NCBI GenBank assembly: GCA_021787985.1
Contig: JAJYLG010000017.1
Span: 1-47,172, forward strand
Source: Chloroflexota bacterium
GTDB taxonomy: Bacteria > Chloroflexota > Dehalococcoidia > DSGV01
Reading direction: 5' to 3'
Length of the DNA stretch: 47,172 nucleotides
Shown: positions 1 to 7,556 of the stretch, piece by piece
Position numbering within the stretch: position 1 is the first letter of the stretch
Layout of the letters: each line of letters opens with the position of its first letter
Made by a program: the position numbers and the translations under genes
The notes under the pieces: generated by a model
What the model was told of the DNA's origin: nothing
Databases searched by the model: none
Seen by the model: only the letters and a program-made list of their open reading frames with translations

Positions 1-207
1 ATCCTGGACAGGATGCCATACCGGATGCCGATCAAGAGGTTGTACATGTGTGTCGGGAACTGGCCGCTGTCACTGTCGTTGATGGCCGCGGGACACAACT
101 GCGCCGGACTGGTCGCGGAGGATCTGGGCATCAGGGACCAGTCGTGGTGGTCGCACCGGCCGGTCCAGTGGTTGGCGGCGAACTTACCCAAGCTTGTGCG
201 CGCGTAG
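1..207 (+). CDS. Phytoene dehydrogenase-like FAD-dependent oxidoreductase, C-terminal end (partial)
   Basis: The frame is open from the first base and ends at a TAG at 205-207, so this is the 3' end of a gene that starts outside the window. The residues YRMPIKRLYMCVGN followed by AAGHNCAGLVAEDLG match the conserved C-terminal FAD-contacting segment of phytoene desaturase/NAD(P)H-FAD amine-oxidase-like proteins, usually written YRTPIxGLYLCGxxxxPGGGVxxxxGHNAA. The glycine-rich part of that motif is altered here (PLSLSLMAAGHN), so the substrate cannot be guessed. A broken copy of the N-terminus of the same superfamily follows 33 bases downstream, suggesting that the locus once held two such oxidoreductases in tandem. 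The family call is good; the function (carotenoid or other substrate) is unknown. Confidence 0.7.
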   Translation: MLDRMPYRMPIKRLYMCVGNWPLSLSLMAAGHNCAGLVAEDLGIRDQSWWSHRPVQWLAANLPKLVRA

Positions 208-240
208 GGTCTGCGCTGGTCGCTGGGGAGGAGATGTGAC

Positions 241-336
241 ATGGCACCCGAGTACGACGCGATCGTGATCGGCGGTGGTCCCAACGGCCTGACCTGCGCG
301 GCCTATCTGGCGCGGGCGATGCTGACGCGCCGCTGA
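241..336 (+). pseudogene. Truncated N-terminus of a second FAD-dependent (phytoene dehydrogenase-like) oxidoreductase
   Basis: Only 31 codons are read. They contain a complete N-terminal dinucleotide-binding start, DAIVIGGGPNGLTCAAYLAR, with the GxGxxG fingerprint in the form GGGPNG. The next residues should give the second beta strand and the acidic residue that binds the FAD ribose, but the frame runs into ALTRR-like sequence and a TGA. A good ribosome binding site (GGAGGAG, seven bases before the ATG) is still present. The break falls directly after the first helix, so an internal deletion that removed the rest of the gene is the simplest explanation. It is too short to be a functional oxidoreductase. 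Confidence 0.7.
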
Positions 337-384
337 GCACGGCCGGCGCTTGCGTCTCCCCGGGGGTGAGGGGGCCTCGAACGC

Positions 385-711
385 ATGTGGCTCTGGTCCA
401 AGGGACTGGGACGGCTCGTGCTGCCGATGGACTTCAGCAGGTCCGAAGTCGTGGTCGAGGAGGATCGGCTGGTTTTCAAGGGCTGGGTGGTCGCCCTCAA
501 GGTCTACTGGGACTACCGGCTCTCTCTGGAGGAGAAGGATGTGCTGGACGCCATGGCCCTCATGGCAGATCGCCAGGTCATGGAGCATCTGGCGCGCACC
601 GAAGGGCTTCGGTTCGTGGCGCTGTTGGTTCGCCGCTCTCTCGCGTTTGGCTTCGCCTATCTGCGAGCCGAGCTTGGCGGGCACTTCGGCTCCCGTGAGA
701 GGGAGCCATGA
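385..711 (+). CDS. Small hypothetical protein, first of a tandem paralogous pair
   Basis: A 108-residue protein of unknown family. It starts MWLWSKGLGRLVL, carries a short predicted beta-rich segment (SEVVVEEDRLVFKGWVVALKV, split here as two strands) and ends in a basic, hydrophobic helix (FVALLVRRSLAFGFAYLRAEL). The next gene has the same plan: xxxWSKGL at the N-terminus, an internal I/YWDYRLSLEEKD or VWRYISVLTAEDFD segment, and an LLxxxSLxFGFxYLR or LLLGFSVKYIR end. Its stop codon overlaps the start of that gene as ATGA, so the two are translationally coupled and probably work together. The GTGAGGGGG upstream is a plausible ribosome binding site. No signal peptide or clear membrane span is visible. 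Function unknown. Confidence 0.55.
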   Translation: MWLWSKGLGRLVLPMDFSRSEVVVEEDRLVFKGWVVALKVYWDYRLSLEEKDVLDAMALMADRQVMEHLARTEGLRFVALLVRRSLAFGFAYLRAELGGHFGSREREP

Positions 712-1121
712 GGTACTGGTCGAAAGGGCTGGCCGATCGCTCCGTCCTCAACATCGACTGGTCAGAGAAGGCGAGGAGGATCAGCGTGGAGGACGGCCGG
801 GCCCTCCTCGCCTCCGTGATCCCAAGCCGCTCCATTCGTGGTGACCTCCCACCGGAGGGCGCCCACGTAGTGGTCGCGGGCGACACACAGCCGCCTATCG
901 TCTGGCGCTACATCAGCGTCCTGACGGCGGAGGACTTCGATCACATCGTGAAGCTCGCGACGGGTGCGGGCATGGTGAGGTTCCTCGCCGGGCAGCCGAG
1001 AGGCAGGAGGCTCTTCCTGCGCCTCGCCCGGCTCCTGCTGGGCTTCTCGGTGAAGTACATCCGCACCTGGGAGCGGGTGAAGCTCTGCCCGTCCGGCTCC
1101 CGCCGCGATAGGTCCCGCTGA
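708..1121 (+). CDS. Small hypothetical protein, second of a tandem paralogous pair
   Basis: A 137-residue protein beginning MRYWSKGLADRSVLNIDWSE. Its ATG overlaps the TGA of the preceding gene (ATGA at 708-711). It shares the WSKGL start, a central aromatic strand followed by an acidic helix start (VWRYISVLTAEDFDHIV), and a C-terminal LLLGFSVKYIRTWE segment with its neighbour, so the pair probably arose by duplication. It differs by an extra loop of about 20 residues and a basic tail. The overlap points to equal expression and perhaps a hetero-oligomer. I do not recognise the family. Its position next to remnants of FAD oxidoreductases may be meaningful or accidental. Confidence 0.55.
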   Translation: MRYWSKGLADRSVLNIDWSEKARRISVEDGRALLASVIPSRSIRGDLPPEGAHVVVAGDTQPPIVWRYISVLTAEDFDHIVKLATGAGMVRFLAGQPRGRRLFLRLARLLLGFSVKYIRTWERVKLCPSGSRRDRSR

Positions 1122-1214
1122 ACCCCCAGCGGAGCGTTGCCAGGTCCCAGGGCGACTCGGTCCTCGATCGCAATCGTTCGGTCCGGGAACGCGGTTGGCA
1201 CGCGGTGGACGCCG

Positions 1215-2432
1215 CTACGAGTCGACCAGCTCGACTACCGCGGCGATGCCCTGCCCGCCACCGATGCACATCGTCTCGAGCCCCAGGCGCGCGCCGCGAC
1301 GACGCATCTCGTACAGCATCGTCGCCATGATGCGCACGCCGGTCGCGCCCACCGGGTGGCCGATGGAGATGCCCGAGCCGTTGACGTTCATCCGGTCGAA
1401 GTCGCGCTCGCCGAAGCCCCACTCACGGGTGACGGCCAGCACCTGGGCGGCGAAGGCCTCGTTCAGCTCGATCAGGTCGATGTCGCTCAGCTTGAGGCCG
1501 AGGCGGTCCAGCACCTTCTTCGTCGCCGGGACGGGCCCGATGCCCATGTAGGCCGGATGCACGCCGGCGGCCGCCCAGCCGAGCAGCCTGCCCAGCGGTT
1601 TCAGGCCGAGCTCGGCGGCCTTCTCCGGGTACGTGACGATGCAGCAGGCGGCAGCGTCGTTCTCGCCGCTGGCGTTGCCGGCCGTGACCGTCGCCTCGGG
1701 GTCGACCTTGGCGCGAACCGGCCGCAGGGTTGCCAGCTTGTCGAGGGTCGAGTCGGCGCGTGGGTGCTCGTCGCGCGCGAAGAGCGTGCCCTCACCCTTC
1801 TTCGACGGCACGGGCACCGGGACGATCTCGTCGTCGAATCTGCCCGTCTCCCAAGCGGACACGGCCCGCTGGTGGGAGCGCAGGGCATACTCGTCCTGCT
1901 CCTGGCGTGGGATGCGGTACTGGCGGCGCAGGTTCTCGGCGGTCTCGAGCATTCCGCCGTCGACCGGGTAGCGGGAGGTACCGGCGGTCACCCGGCCGCG
2001 GTCGAGCCGGTCGTAGAGGGTGATGGCGCCGCGGTTCGGTCCCCAGCGGGCATTGAGCGTGTAGAACTCGGCGTTGCTCATGCTCTCGACGCCGCCGGCG
2101 ATGACCACGTCCGCGGCGCCGGTCTGCACCTCCATCGCCGCCAGACAGATCGCCTGCAGGCCGGAGCCGCAGCGGCGGTCGAGCTGGAAGCCTGGAATCT
2201 CGACCGGCAGGCCGGCCTGGAGCACGGCCAGACGCCCCATCGCCGGATGTTCGCCGTTCGGGTAGCACTGGCCGAAGATGCTGTCGTCGATCGCGGTCGG
2301 GTCCAGCCTCGTCCGCTCCATCAGGGTGGAGACGACCGTGCCGGCCAGGGTGACCGCGTCGACGTCGCGCAGCGCCCCGCCAAATCGGCCGACGGGCGTC
2401 CGTATGGGGCTGCAGATGACCGCGTTACGCAT
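1215..2432 (-). CDS. Thiolase (acetyl-CoA C-acyltransferase)
   Basis: A 405-residue, full-length thiolase of the degradative/biosynthetic type. It cleaves 3-ketoacyl-CoA with free CoA, or condenses two acyl-CoAs, in the cytoplasm. The nucleophilic cysteine is C88 in LDRRCGSGLQAI, the catalytic histidine is H359 in GISIGHPVGATG, and the second cysteine is C389 in MCIGGGQG. All three signature blocks are intact. It lies 14 bases downstream of a 3-hydroxyacyl-CoA dehydrogenase on the same strand, giving the last two steps of a beta-oxidation spiral in one operon. GGGGAG precedes the ATG. Chain-length preference cannot be read from the sequence, so fadA, atoB or paaJ cannot be assigned safely. 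Confidence 0.93.
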   Translation of the reverse strand: MRNAVICSPIRTPVGRFGGALRDVDAVTLAGTVVSTLMERTRLDPTAIDDSIFGQCYPNGEHPAMGRLAVLQAGLPVEIPGFQLDRRCGSGLQAICLAAMEVQTGAADVVIAGGVESMSNAEFYTLNARWGPNRGAITLYDRLDRGRVTAGTSRYPVDGGMLETAENLRRQYRIPRQEQDEYALRSHQRAVSAWETGRFDDEIVPVPVPSKKGEGTLFARDEHPRADSTLDKLATLRPVRAKVDPEATVTAGNASGENDAAACCIVTYPEKAAELGLKPLGRLLGWAAAGVHPAYMGIGPVPATKKVLDRLGLKLSDIDLIELNEAFAAQVLAVTREWGFGERDFDRMNVNGSGISIGHPVGATGVRIMATMLYEMRRRGARLGLETMCIGGGQGIAAVVELVDS

Positions 2433-2446
2433 GGAGAACTCCCCTC

Positions 2447-3340
2447 TCAGATCGCCTCGCCCAGCTTCTTGCCGGAGGCGTCATAGTGGTAGAAGCCCCG
2501 GCCGGTCTTGCGGCCGAGGTGGCCCTCGGCAACCAGCCGCTCGAGGATGGCCGGCGGCTGGAACTGGGCCTCGCCGAGCGTGCCGTCGAGGTATCGCGCG
2601 TTGTTGAGGCGGGCGTCCAGCCCCACCAGGTCGGCGAGCTCCAGCGGCCCCATCGGGTGGTTGTAGCCCAAGCGCATCGCCTTGTCGATGTCGGTGGCGG
2701 AGGCGACGCCCTGCTCGAGCATGCGCATCGCCTCGTTGCCGAGGGCCACGCCCAGGCGGCTGCTGGCGAACCCCGGTGAGTCCTTGACGACGATTGGGTC
2801 CTTGCCGAGGCGGCGCGCCAGCTCGACCGCACGGTCGACGGCCTCCTGCGCCGAGCGCTCGCCGCGGATCACCTCCACGAGCTTGAGCCGCGGCACCGGG
2901 TTGAAGAAGTGCATCCCGACGACGCGCTCGGGGCGCCCCGTGGCGCCAGCGAGCTTCGTGATACTCATCGTCGAGGTGTTGGAGGCGAGCAGCGCGCCGG
3001 CCGCCGCCGCGGCGTCGAGCCGGCGGAAGACGTCGAGCTTCAGGTCGAGCAGCTCGGGCACGGCCTCGATGGCGGCGTCGCCGGCGCGGGCCGCCTCGTC
3101 GAAGTCCGTCGTCGTGCGGATGCGCGCGCGCGCGGCGGCCGCCGCGTCGGCGGACAGGCGCGGCGGATCGGCGGCCACGGCGCGGTCGAAGTTCGCGGCG
3201 ATGGCCGCCACGGCGCGCTCGAGCTGGCCGGGGTCGACGTCGTAGAGGACGGTCTGGAAGCCGGCGACGGCCGAGACTTCGGCGATGCCGCGCCCCATGG
3301 TGCCGGCGCCGATGACGGTAACGGTGCGGATCTCGGGCAT
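2447..3340 (-). CDS. 3-hydroxyacyl-CoA dehydrogenase (Hbd/PaaH type)
   Basis: A 297-residue NAD-dependent dehydrogenase that oxidises 3-hydroxyacyl-CoA to 3-ketoacyl-CoA, of the short, single-function Hbd class. The NAD fingerprint GAGTMG is at residues 11-16, the Ser/Thr-rich loop is ASNTSTMSI near 119-127, and the catalytic histidine is H144 in MHFFNPVPRLKLVE. The C-terminal helical domain (YNHPMGPLELADLVGLD) is complete. I chose the ATG at 3340 because GGAGT/GAGGAG lies six bases upstream and the protein then begins MPEIRTVTVIGAG as usual; a start 42 bases earlier is possible but would add a non-conserved tail. It is the first gene of an operon with the thiolase. Confidence 0.93.
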   Translation of the reverse strand: MPEIRTVTVIGAGTMGRGIAEVSAVAGFQTVLYDVDPGQLERAVAAIAANFDRAVAADPPRLSADAAAAARARIRTTTDFDEAARAGDAAIEAVPELLDLKLDVFRRLDAAAAAGALLASNTSTMSITKLAGATGRPERVVGMHFFNPVPRLKLVEVIRGERSAQEAVDRAVELARRLGKDPIVVKDSPGFASSRLGVALGNEAMRMLEQGVASATDIDKAMRLGYNHPMGPLELADLVGLDARLNNARYLDGTLGEAQFQPPAILERLVAEGHLGRKTGRGFYHYDASGKKLGEAI

Positions 3341-3715
3341 GCAGTACTCCTCACTTCCGGGCGGTGGGCTCGGGCGGGCCACTCACGGGCGGCGTGCGCG
3401 AAGCGCGTCTCCGTCGGCTGCACAGCAAGCGTATGCAGCGGATCGCTAACGGGCGAGCCGCCACGGGCCGCCGGCCTGCCGGACGCTTGTCCCCGCACGC
3501 GGCGTCCGCACGTCGCTCACTGCCCGCAGATGCCTGCCTGGGACGGGCGGGTGCAGGCGGATCAGGGATTGATAGGTAGTGACCCGGGACGAGAGGCAAG
3601 GACTACGCGCATAATCAGTGCGGCGCGGTCCCATCTGCCGGTAGTACGCCTTCCGGGAGGTCGAGCGGGCCGCCTTGGCCGTGGAGCGCTTCGTGGGGAG
3701 AAGGGAGTCGGTTCG

Positions 3716-4219
3716 ATGACGCCAGGGACAAGGAGCCACATGTCGTTCGTCCTGGCCTTGCTGTCACTGGGCATCCTCAGCGTCGCGATGGTGGCCGTGG
3801 TGGCCTGCGGCAAGAGTGGCGGCGAGGCATCGCCCAGCCCCACGGCCAGCGCGTCTGCCGTGGCGGGCGCGTCGGGAACTATTACAGTGAGCACCAGCAC
3901 CATCGTGGGTCAGAGCGGCAGGGTGCTGCTGATCTTCGCGGCCAGTGAGGGTGGCGGGCCCGTGGCCCGAGCCTGTATCCCCATTGCGTCCGATCGTTTC
4001 GCAGCCCCACCTACCGTGATGACCAACATGCCGGCGGCACAGAACCCCTGTGGCGACCCGACACCGCAAACTACGTTCCGCGAAGGGTCCTACACCGTAA
4101 CCGCCGGCATCTATGTGCCTGGTTCGCAGGCGGCTCAAGTGCAGACAAGCCAGACCGCGAAAGTGAGCGCCAGCGCCCCGGCGGAAGTGAAGCTCGACGG
4201 CGCCGCCCTCTCTCGGTAG
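3716..4219 (+). CDS. Small secreted lipoprotein of unknown function
   Basis: A 167-residue predicted lipoprotein. After a short basic start comes a hydrophobic stretch (FVLALLSLGILSVAMVAVVA) and a lipobox VVAC with the cysteine at residue 31. A Ser/Ala/Thr-rich linker (SPSPTASASAVAGASG) follows, as in many Gram-positive-like and Chloroflexota lipoproteins. The mature part (about residues 55-160) looks beta-rich, with VTVSTSTIVGQSGRVLLI and YTVTAGIYVPG segments and two cysteines (ACIPI, NPCGD) that could form a disulfide. I chose the ATG at 3716, eight to ten bases after a GGGAG. It has no operon partner; the next gene is 280 bases away. Function unknown. Confidence 0.7.
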   Translation: MTPGTRSHMSFVLALLSLGILSVAMVAVVACGKSGGEASPSPTASASAVAGASGTITVSTSTIVGQSGRVLLIFAASEGGGPVARACIPIASDRFAAPPTVMTNMPAAQNPCGDPTPQTTFREGSYTVTAGIYVPGSQAAQVQTSQTAKVSASAPAEVKLDGAALSR

Positions 4220-4276
4220 CCGGCAGCGCTCGCTTGCGGCGAGACGACCGGCCGTCACTCCGGCCTGCCTGCTGCA

Positions 4277-4302
4277 CCTGTCTACCGCCAGGTAGAGGCA
4301 GG
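4277..4302 (+). terminator. Stem-loop after the lipoprotein gene, possible terminator
   Basis: CCTGTCTACC and GGTAGAGGCAGG form a ten-pair stem around a GCCA loop, with a two-base bulge. No T-run follows, so factor-independent termination is uncertain; it could also be part of the repeat-rich spacer. Confidence 0.35.
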
Positions 4303-4329
4303 CTGAGCGAGCGGATGGGAGTGCGAGCC

Positions 4330-4370
4330 GGAATCCAGCGCCGGCAGCAGGCCGCTCGAGGCTGGATTCC
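4330..4370. repeat. Perfect 10-bp inverted repeat in a hairpin-rich spacer
   Basis: GGAATCCAGC at 4330-4339 is matched exactly by GCTGGATTCC at 4361-4370, with a 21-base loop. It sits directly before a second hairpin (4374-4391) and a GGCAATGACGGAG tail. The order resembles REP-like intergenic elements, whose copies often carry a GGATTCCCG...GGGAATGACG pattern. Confidence 0.55.
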
Positions 4371-4373
4371 CGT

Positions 4374-4394
4374 CCCCCGCCTGCGCGGGGGCAA
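4374..4394. repeat. 21-bp REP-like hairpin unit, copy 1
   Basis: The unit reads CCCCCGC, loop CTGC, GCGGGGG, then CAA. An identical 21-base copy occurs at 40391-40411, 36 kb away and inside a gene. Two copies in one window are unlikely by chance even at this GC content, so a dispersed short repeat is likely. Confidence 0.6.
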
Positions 4395-4502
4395 CGGGGC
4401 GGCAATGACGGAGGGGCGTATCATCGGCCGAGGACGGCGGCCGCACGCCTGCCACCGGCAGGCGGCGAGCGGCGGCGGAGCGGATGGAGGAGGGAAGCGC
4501 TG

Positions 4503-5432
4503 ATGCGCATCGGGATCGCGCTGACGCCGCCGACGGGCGGCGAGAACGTGCTGGGCGGGTTCCTCGAGCGGTTCCGGGCGGCGGAAGACGCGGGCTTCAA
4601 GGCGGCCTGGATCTCCGGCGCGCTCGGCTACGAGGTGCTGACGCTCCTGGCCGTCGCCGGACGGGTCACGCGCAGCATCGAGCTCGGCTCGTTCGTCGTG
4701 CCGACCTATCCGCGCCATCCGGCGATGCTCGCACAGCAGGCGCTCACCGTGCAGGCGGCGACCGGCAATCGCCTGACGCTCGGCATCGGGCTGAGCCATC
4801 GGGTGGTGATCGAGGACCGGCTGGGGCTCGACTACTCCAAGCCGATCCGGCACATGCGCGAGTACCTGGCCGTGCTCGACGGGCTGTTCAGCGGCCAGCC
4901 GGTGAGCTTCCGCGGCCGGGAGTATCGGGTATCGATGCAGCTCTCGCTGCCGGAGGCGACGCGGCCCCCGGTGCTGGTGGCGGCGCTCGGGCCGCAAATG
5001 CTGCGGCTCGCCGGTGCGATGGCCGATGGCACCGCCGTGTGGATGGGCGGAGCGCGCTACCTCGAGCAGCGCGCCGTGCCGCTGATCACGCAGGCGGCGC
5101 GTGAGGCCGGCCGGGCCGCGCCGCGGATCGTGGCCGGGCTGCCCGTGAGCGTGACGAAGGCGGTCGAGTCCGCCCGCGCGTCAGCGGCGCGCAGCTTCGC
5201 GATGTACGGGCAGCTCCCCTCCTACCGGGCCGCCATGGACGTCGAGGGGGCTGCCGGCCCGGAGGACGTGGCGATCATCGGCGACGAGGCCGCGGTCGCA
5301 CGCCAGCTCGAGCACCTGGCCGAGGTCGGCGTGACCGACTTCGACGCGTCGCCCTTCTCCGTCGCGGATGACCGCGAGGCCCGCGACCGGACGCAGCGCT
5401 TCCTGGCGGAGCTGGCGCGCTCGGGCGGGTGA
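4503..5432 (+). CDS. LLM class flavin-dependent oxidoreductase (luciferase-like, probably F420-dependent)
   Basis: A 309-residue TIM-barrel protein of the bacterial luciferase-like superfamily. It begins MRIGIALTPP, followed by the family blocks AAEDAGFKAAWIS, IELGSFVVPTYPRHPAMLAQQALT, and NRLTLGIGLSHR, which line the flavin/F420 pocket. The C-terminal part has the usual regulatory-like EDVAIIGDEAAVARQLEHLAEVGVTDF segment that closes the barrel. Members oxidise or reduce varied small substrates with F420 or FMN; the substrate is not predictable. GGAGGAGGG lies upstream of the ATG. The gene is monocistronic and converges on the URO-D-like gene, leaving only 13 bases between the two stop codons. 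It is one of three LLM paralogues in the window. Confidence 0.88.
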   Translation: MRIGIALTPPTGGENVLGGFLERFRAAEDAGFKAAWISGALGYEVLTLLAVAGRVTRSIELGSFVVPTYPRHPAMLAQQALTVQAATGNRLTLGIGLSHRVVIEDRLGLDYSKPIRHMREYLAVLDGLFSGQPVSFRGREYRVSMQLSLPEATRPPVLVAALGPQMLRLAGAMADGTAVWMGGARYLEQRAVPLITQAAREAGRAAPRIVAGLPVSVTKAVESARASAARSFAMYGQLPSYRAAMDVEGAAGPEDVAIIGDEAAVARQLEHLAEVGVTDFDASPFSVADDREARDRTQRFLAELARSGG

Positions 5433-5445
5433 CGACGCCCGACGC

Positions 5446-6432
5446 TCAGCCGCGAGCCGCCTCGACGAGCGCGCGGCGGTTCTCGGCGGGGGTCTCCGGG
5501 CGGATGGCGCATCCGCCGGTGAGGAAGAGGCGGTCCGCTCCGACGGCGAGCGCCTCGCGCGCCTGCTGCAGCGCCTCGCGCGGGTTCATCAGATGGAGCC
5601 GCGCCTGGTCGACGCCGCCCATCACCGCCTTCTTGGTCCGCTCCTTCGCCTCGGCGAGCGAGAGGTTTCCTGGGCCGTGGTCGGCCCAGTTGAAGGCCGC
5701 CACGGGATAGTCGAGCAGCATGGGCAGCATGTTGTGGTTGCGGCAGACGTGCAGGATGTTGAATTCGGCGGCGCGCGCGTGGTGCAGCACCTGGAGGTCG
5801 TAGGGACGGCCGAGCTCGCGGTAGAACTCCGTGCTGCAGGTGTCGTGGCTCGCCCAGGTCAGCGGCGCGAAGAAGACGCCGGCCGCTCCCGCGCCCAGCG
5901 CCGCGCTCGCCAGGTCAGCGAGCGAGCGCGTGATGACGGCCAGGCCGGCGTGGACGGCGGCACGGTCTTCGAGCGCGGCGTCCAGGAAGCGCGGCACGCC
6001 GCCCGCCAGCTCAGCCGCGACGCCGAGCGGCGAGAAGATCGTGAAGACGACGTCCGCATCGTCGCGCACCGCCCGCAATACCAGGCGCAGCGCCTCGAGG
6101 TGTTGGGCGAACACGCCGTCGCCCGGGTCGACCGGCCGCAGCTCGGCGAACTGCGCGGCGCTGGAGACGGCGGCAGCGATGAGTCGCGGCTGGTGCTGCT
6201 CGCGCGGGCGCTCGTAGGCGTTGCCCCAGGCCTCCGCGAAATAGGTGGCGCGCGGATTCAGCTTGATGAAGTCCCAGTCGTACGCCCGGTAGGCCTCGAG
6301 CGTGGCTTCGGCCAGCTCGGCCGGGCTCCATTCGCGCAGGAAGTCGTGCCCCCACAGCGACACGGGGACGTGGTCCACCGGTCGGCCGGCCAGCGCCGCG
6401 CGCACGCGCTGCTTCTTCGTCATGTCCGCCAT
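5446..6432 (-). CDS. Uroporphyrinogen decarboxylase (URO-D) family protein
   Basis: A 328-residue protein of the URO-D superfamily. The N-terminus has the family pattern TKKQRVRAALAGRPVDHVPV, and the end has FLTGGCAIRPETPAENRRAL. True HemE carries RQAGRxxPEY at the N-terminus, which is absent here, so this is not the haem-pathway enzyme. It is more likely one of the methyltransferase-like or unassigned members used in corrinoid C1 transfer or demethylation. The ATG at 6432 is preceded by GGGAGG eight bases upstream; a second in-frame ATG nine bases later lacks one. It lies 120 bases downstream of the crotonase gene on the same strand and may share its transcript. No corrinoid protein is adjacent. 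Confidence 0.8.
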   Translation of the reverse strand: MADMTKKQRVRAALAGRPVDHVPVSLWGHDFLREWSPAELAEATLEAYRAYDWDFIKLNPRATYFAEAWGNAYERPREQHQPRLIAAAVSSAAQFAELRPVDPGDGVFAQHLEALRLVLRAVRDDADVVFTIFSPLGVAAELAGGVPRFLDAALEDRAAVHAGLAVITRSLADLASAALGAGAAGVFFAPLTWASHDTCSTEFYRELGRPYDLQVLHHARAAEFNILHVCRNHNMLPMLLDYPVAAFNWADHGPGNLSLAEAKERTKKAVMGGVDQARLHLMNPREALQQAREALAVGADRLFLTGGCAIRPETPAENRRALVEAARG

Positions 6433-6552
6433 CACAGGTCCCTCCCGCAGAGCATGCCGCGACAAGCGTAGCGCCCTGCGCTGCGCGACGGGCAAACTGC
6501 GCGCACGGGGTGACGCGCGGGCAAGGGCGACGGCTGGCGGGCGACCGTGGGG

Positions 6553-7386
6553 TCAGGCGCCGACGCCCTGGTAGTGCGGTGGACGTTTCTCCGCGAAGGC
6601 GGCCAGGCCTTCCTTGAAGTCCGGAGCGTGGAAGCTGGCCGCCATCTGCTCGTCGCCGATCTGCGCCGCCCGCGTCAGGGTGGAGCTGAGCGCCTCGTAG
6701 ACCTGGCGCTTCATGATCGCCATCGACCGCGGCGACGAGCGGCCGGCGAGGCTCTCCGCGTGTTCCCGGGCGCTCGCCAGGAGCTGGTCGTGGGGGATGA
6801 CCCGGTTCACCAGCCCCACGTTTAGTGCCTCCCGGGCGTCGATGACGCGAGCGGAGAAGAGCAGGTCGAGCGCGTTGCTGATGCCGACGATGCGCGGCAG
6901 CAGCCACGAGATGCCGTGCTCGGCGACGAGCCCGAGCGAGGCGAAGGCCGTGCCGAAGCGCGCCTGGTCGGACGCGAAGCGGATGTCGCAGTAGAGGGTG
7001 TGGATGAAGCCAAGGCCGACGGCCGGCCCGTTGACCGCCGCGATCAAGGGCTTGCGCAGCGCCAGAGGAAACGAGTGGTTCTGACGGAAGTCGTCCGGGA
7101 GGTCGGCCGGAGGCCAGTCGACCGTGCGGCGCTCGCGGCGAATCTCGCCGGCGTCGGCGATGCGGTTGAGGTTGCCCATGTCCGCGCCAGCGCAGAACCC
7201 TCGGCCGGCGCCGGTCAGGATGACCGCGCGGACGCCGCGGTCGCGGTCGGCGCGGGCCAGCGCATCGCGATACTCGGCCTCCATCGTGGGGGTCCAGGCG
7301 TTGAGACGGGCCGGTCGGTTCAGCGTGACGACGGCGGTGGTGCCTTCGATCTCGTAGACGATCTCGGTGTACTCCGGGGTGCTCAT
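6553..7386 (-). CDS. Enoyl-CoA hydratase/isomerase family protein (crotonase fold)
   Basis: A 277-residue crotonase. Both oxyanion-hole segments are clear: GRGFCAGADM (residues 61-70) and AAVNGPAVGLG (117-125). The first glutamate of classical enoyl-CoA hydratases (in GGGCE) is replaced by Gly-Phe in GLGFI, and the second (in FGQPE) by FGTAF. A glutamate (E156) is present in LGLVAEHGISWLLPRIVG, where enoyl-CoA isomerases and several other crotonases place their acid. An isomerase or other crotonase reaction is therefore more likely than plain hydration. GGGAGGAG precedes the ATG by about nine bases. It is divergent from the LGFP-repeat gene and may be cotranscribed with the URO-D-like gene. 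Confidence 0.9.
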   Translation of the reverse strand: MSTPEYTEIVYEIEGTTAVVTLNRPARLNAWTPTMEAEYRDALARADRDRGVRAVILTGAGRGFCAGADMGNLNRIADAGEIRRERRTVDWPPADLPDDFRQNHSFPLALRKPLIAAVNGPAVGLGFIHTLYCDIRFASDQARFGTAFASLGLVAEHGISWLLPRIVGISNALDLLFSARVIDAREALNVGLVNRVIPHDQLLASAREHAESLAGRSSPRSMAIMKRQVYEALSSTLTRAAQIGDEQMAASFHAPDFKEGLAAFAEKRPPHYQGVGA

Positions 7387-7556
7387 GGCGCGCTCGCTCC
7401 TCCCGCGCGTCGGCCCGCTGGCACGGGTCGCGCCCTTCAGGTTCAGATCGAGAGCGGTGCGGACGTCAAGCCGCGGCCGCTTGACGCCGGCCTGGGGGGG
7501 CGGGGGGCAAGATCAGCATCAAGGGCGGGCGCGGAGTAACGACTGGGAGGCCGACC

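Noticed and set aside
5446-6432. Calling the URO-D-like gene hemE
   Set aside because: The RQAGRxxPEY signature of the haem enzyme is missing and no other tetrapyrrole genes are adjacent.
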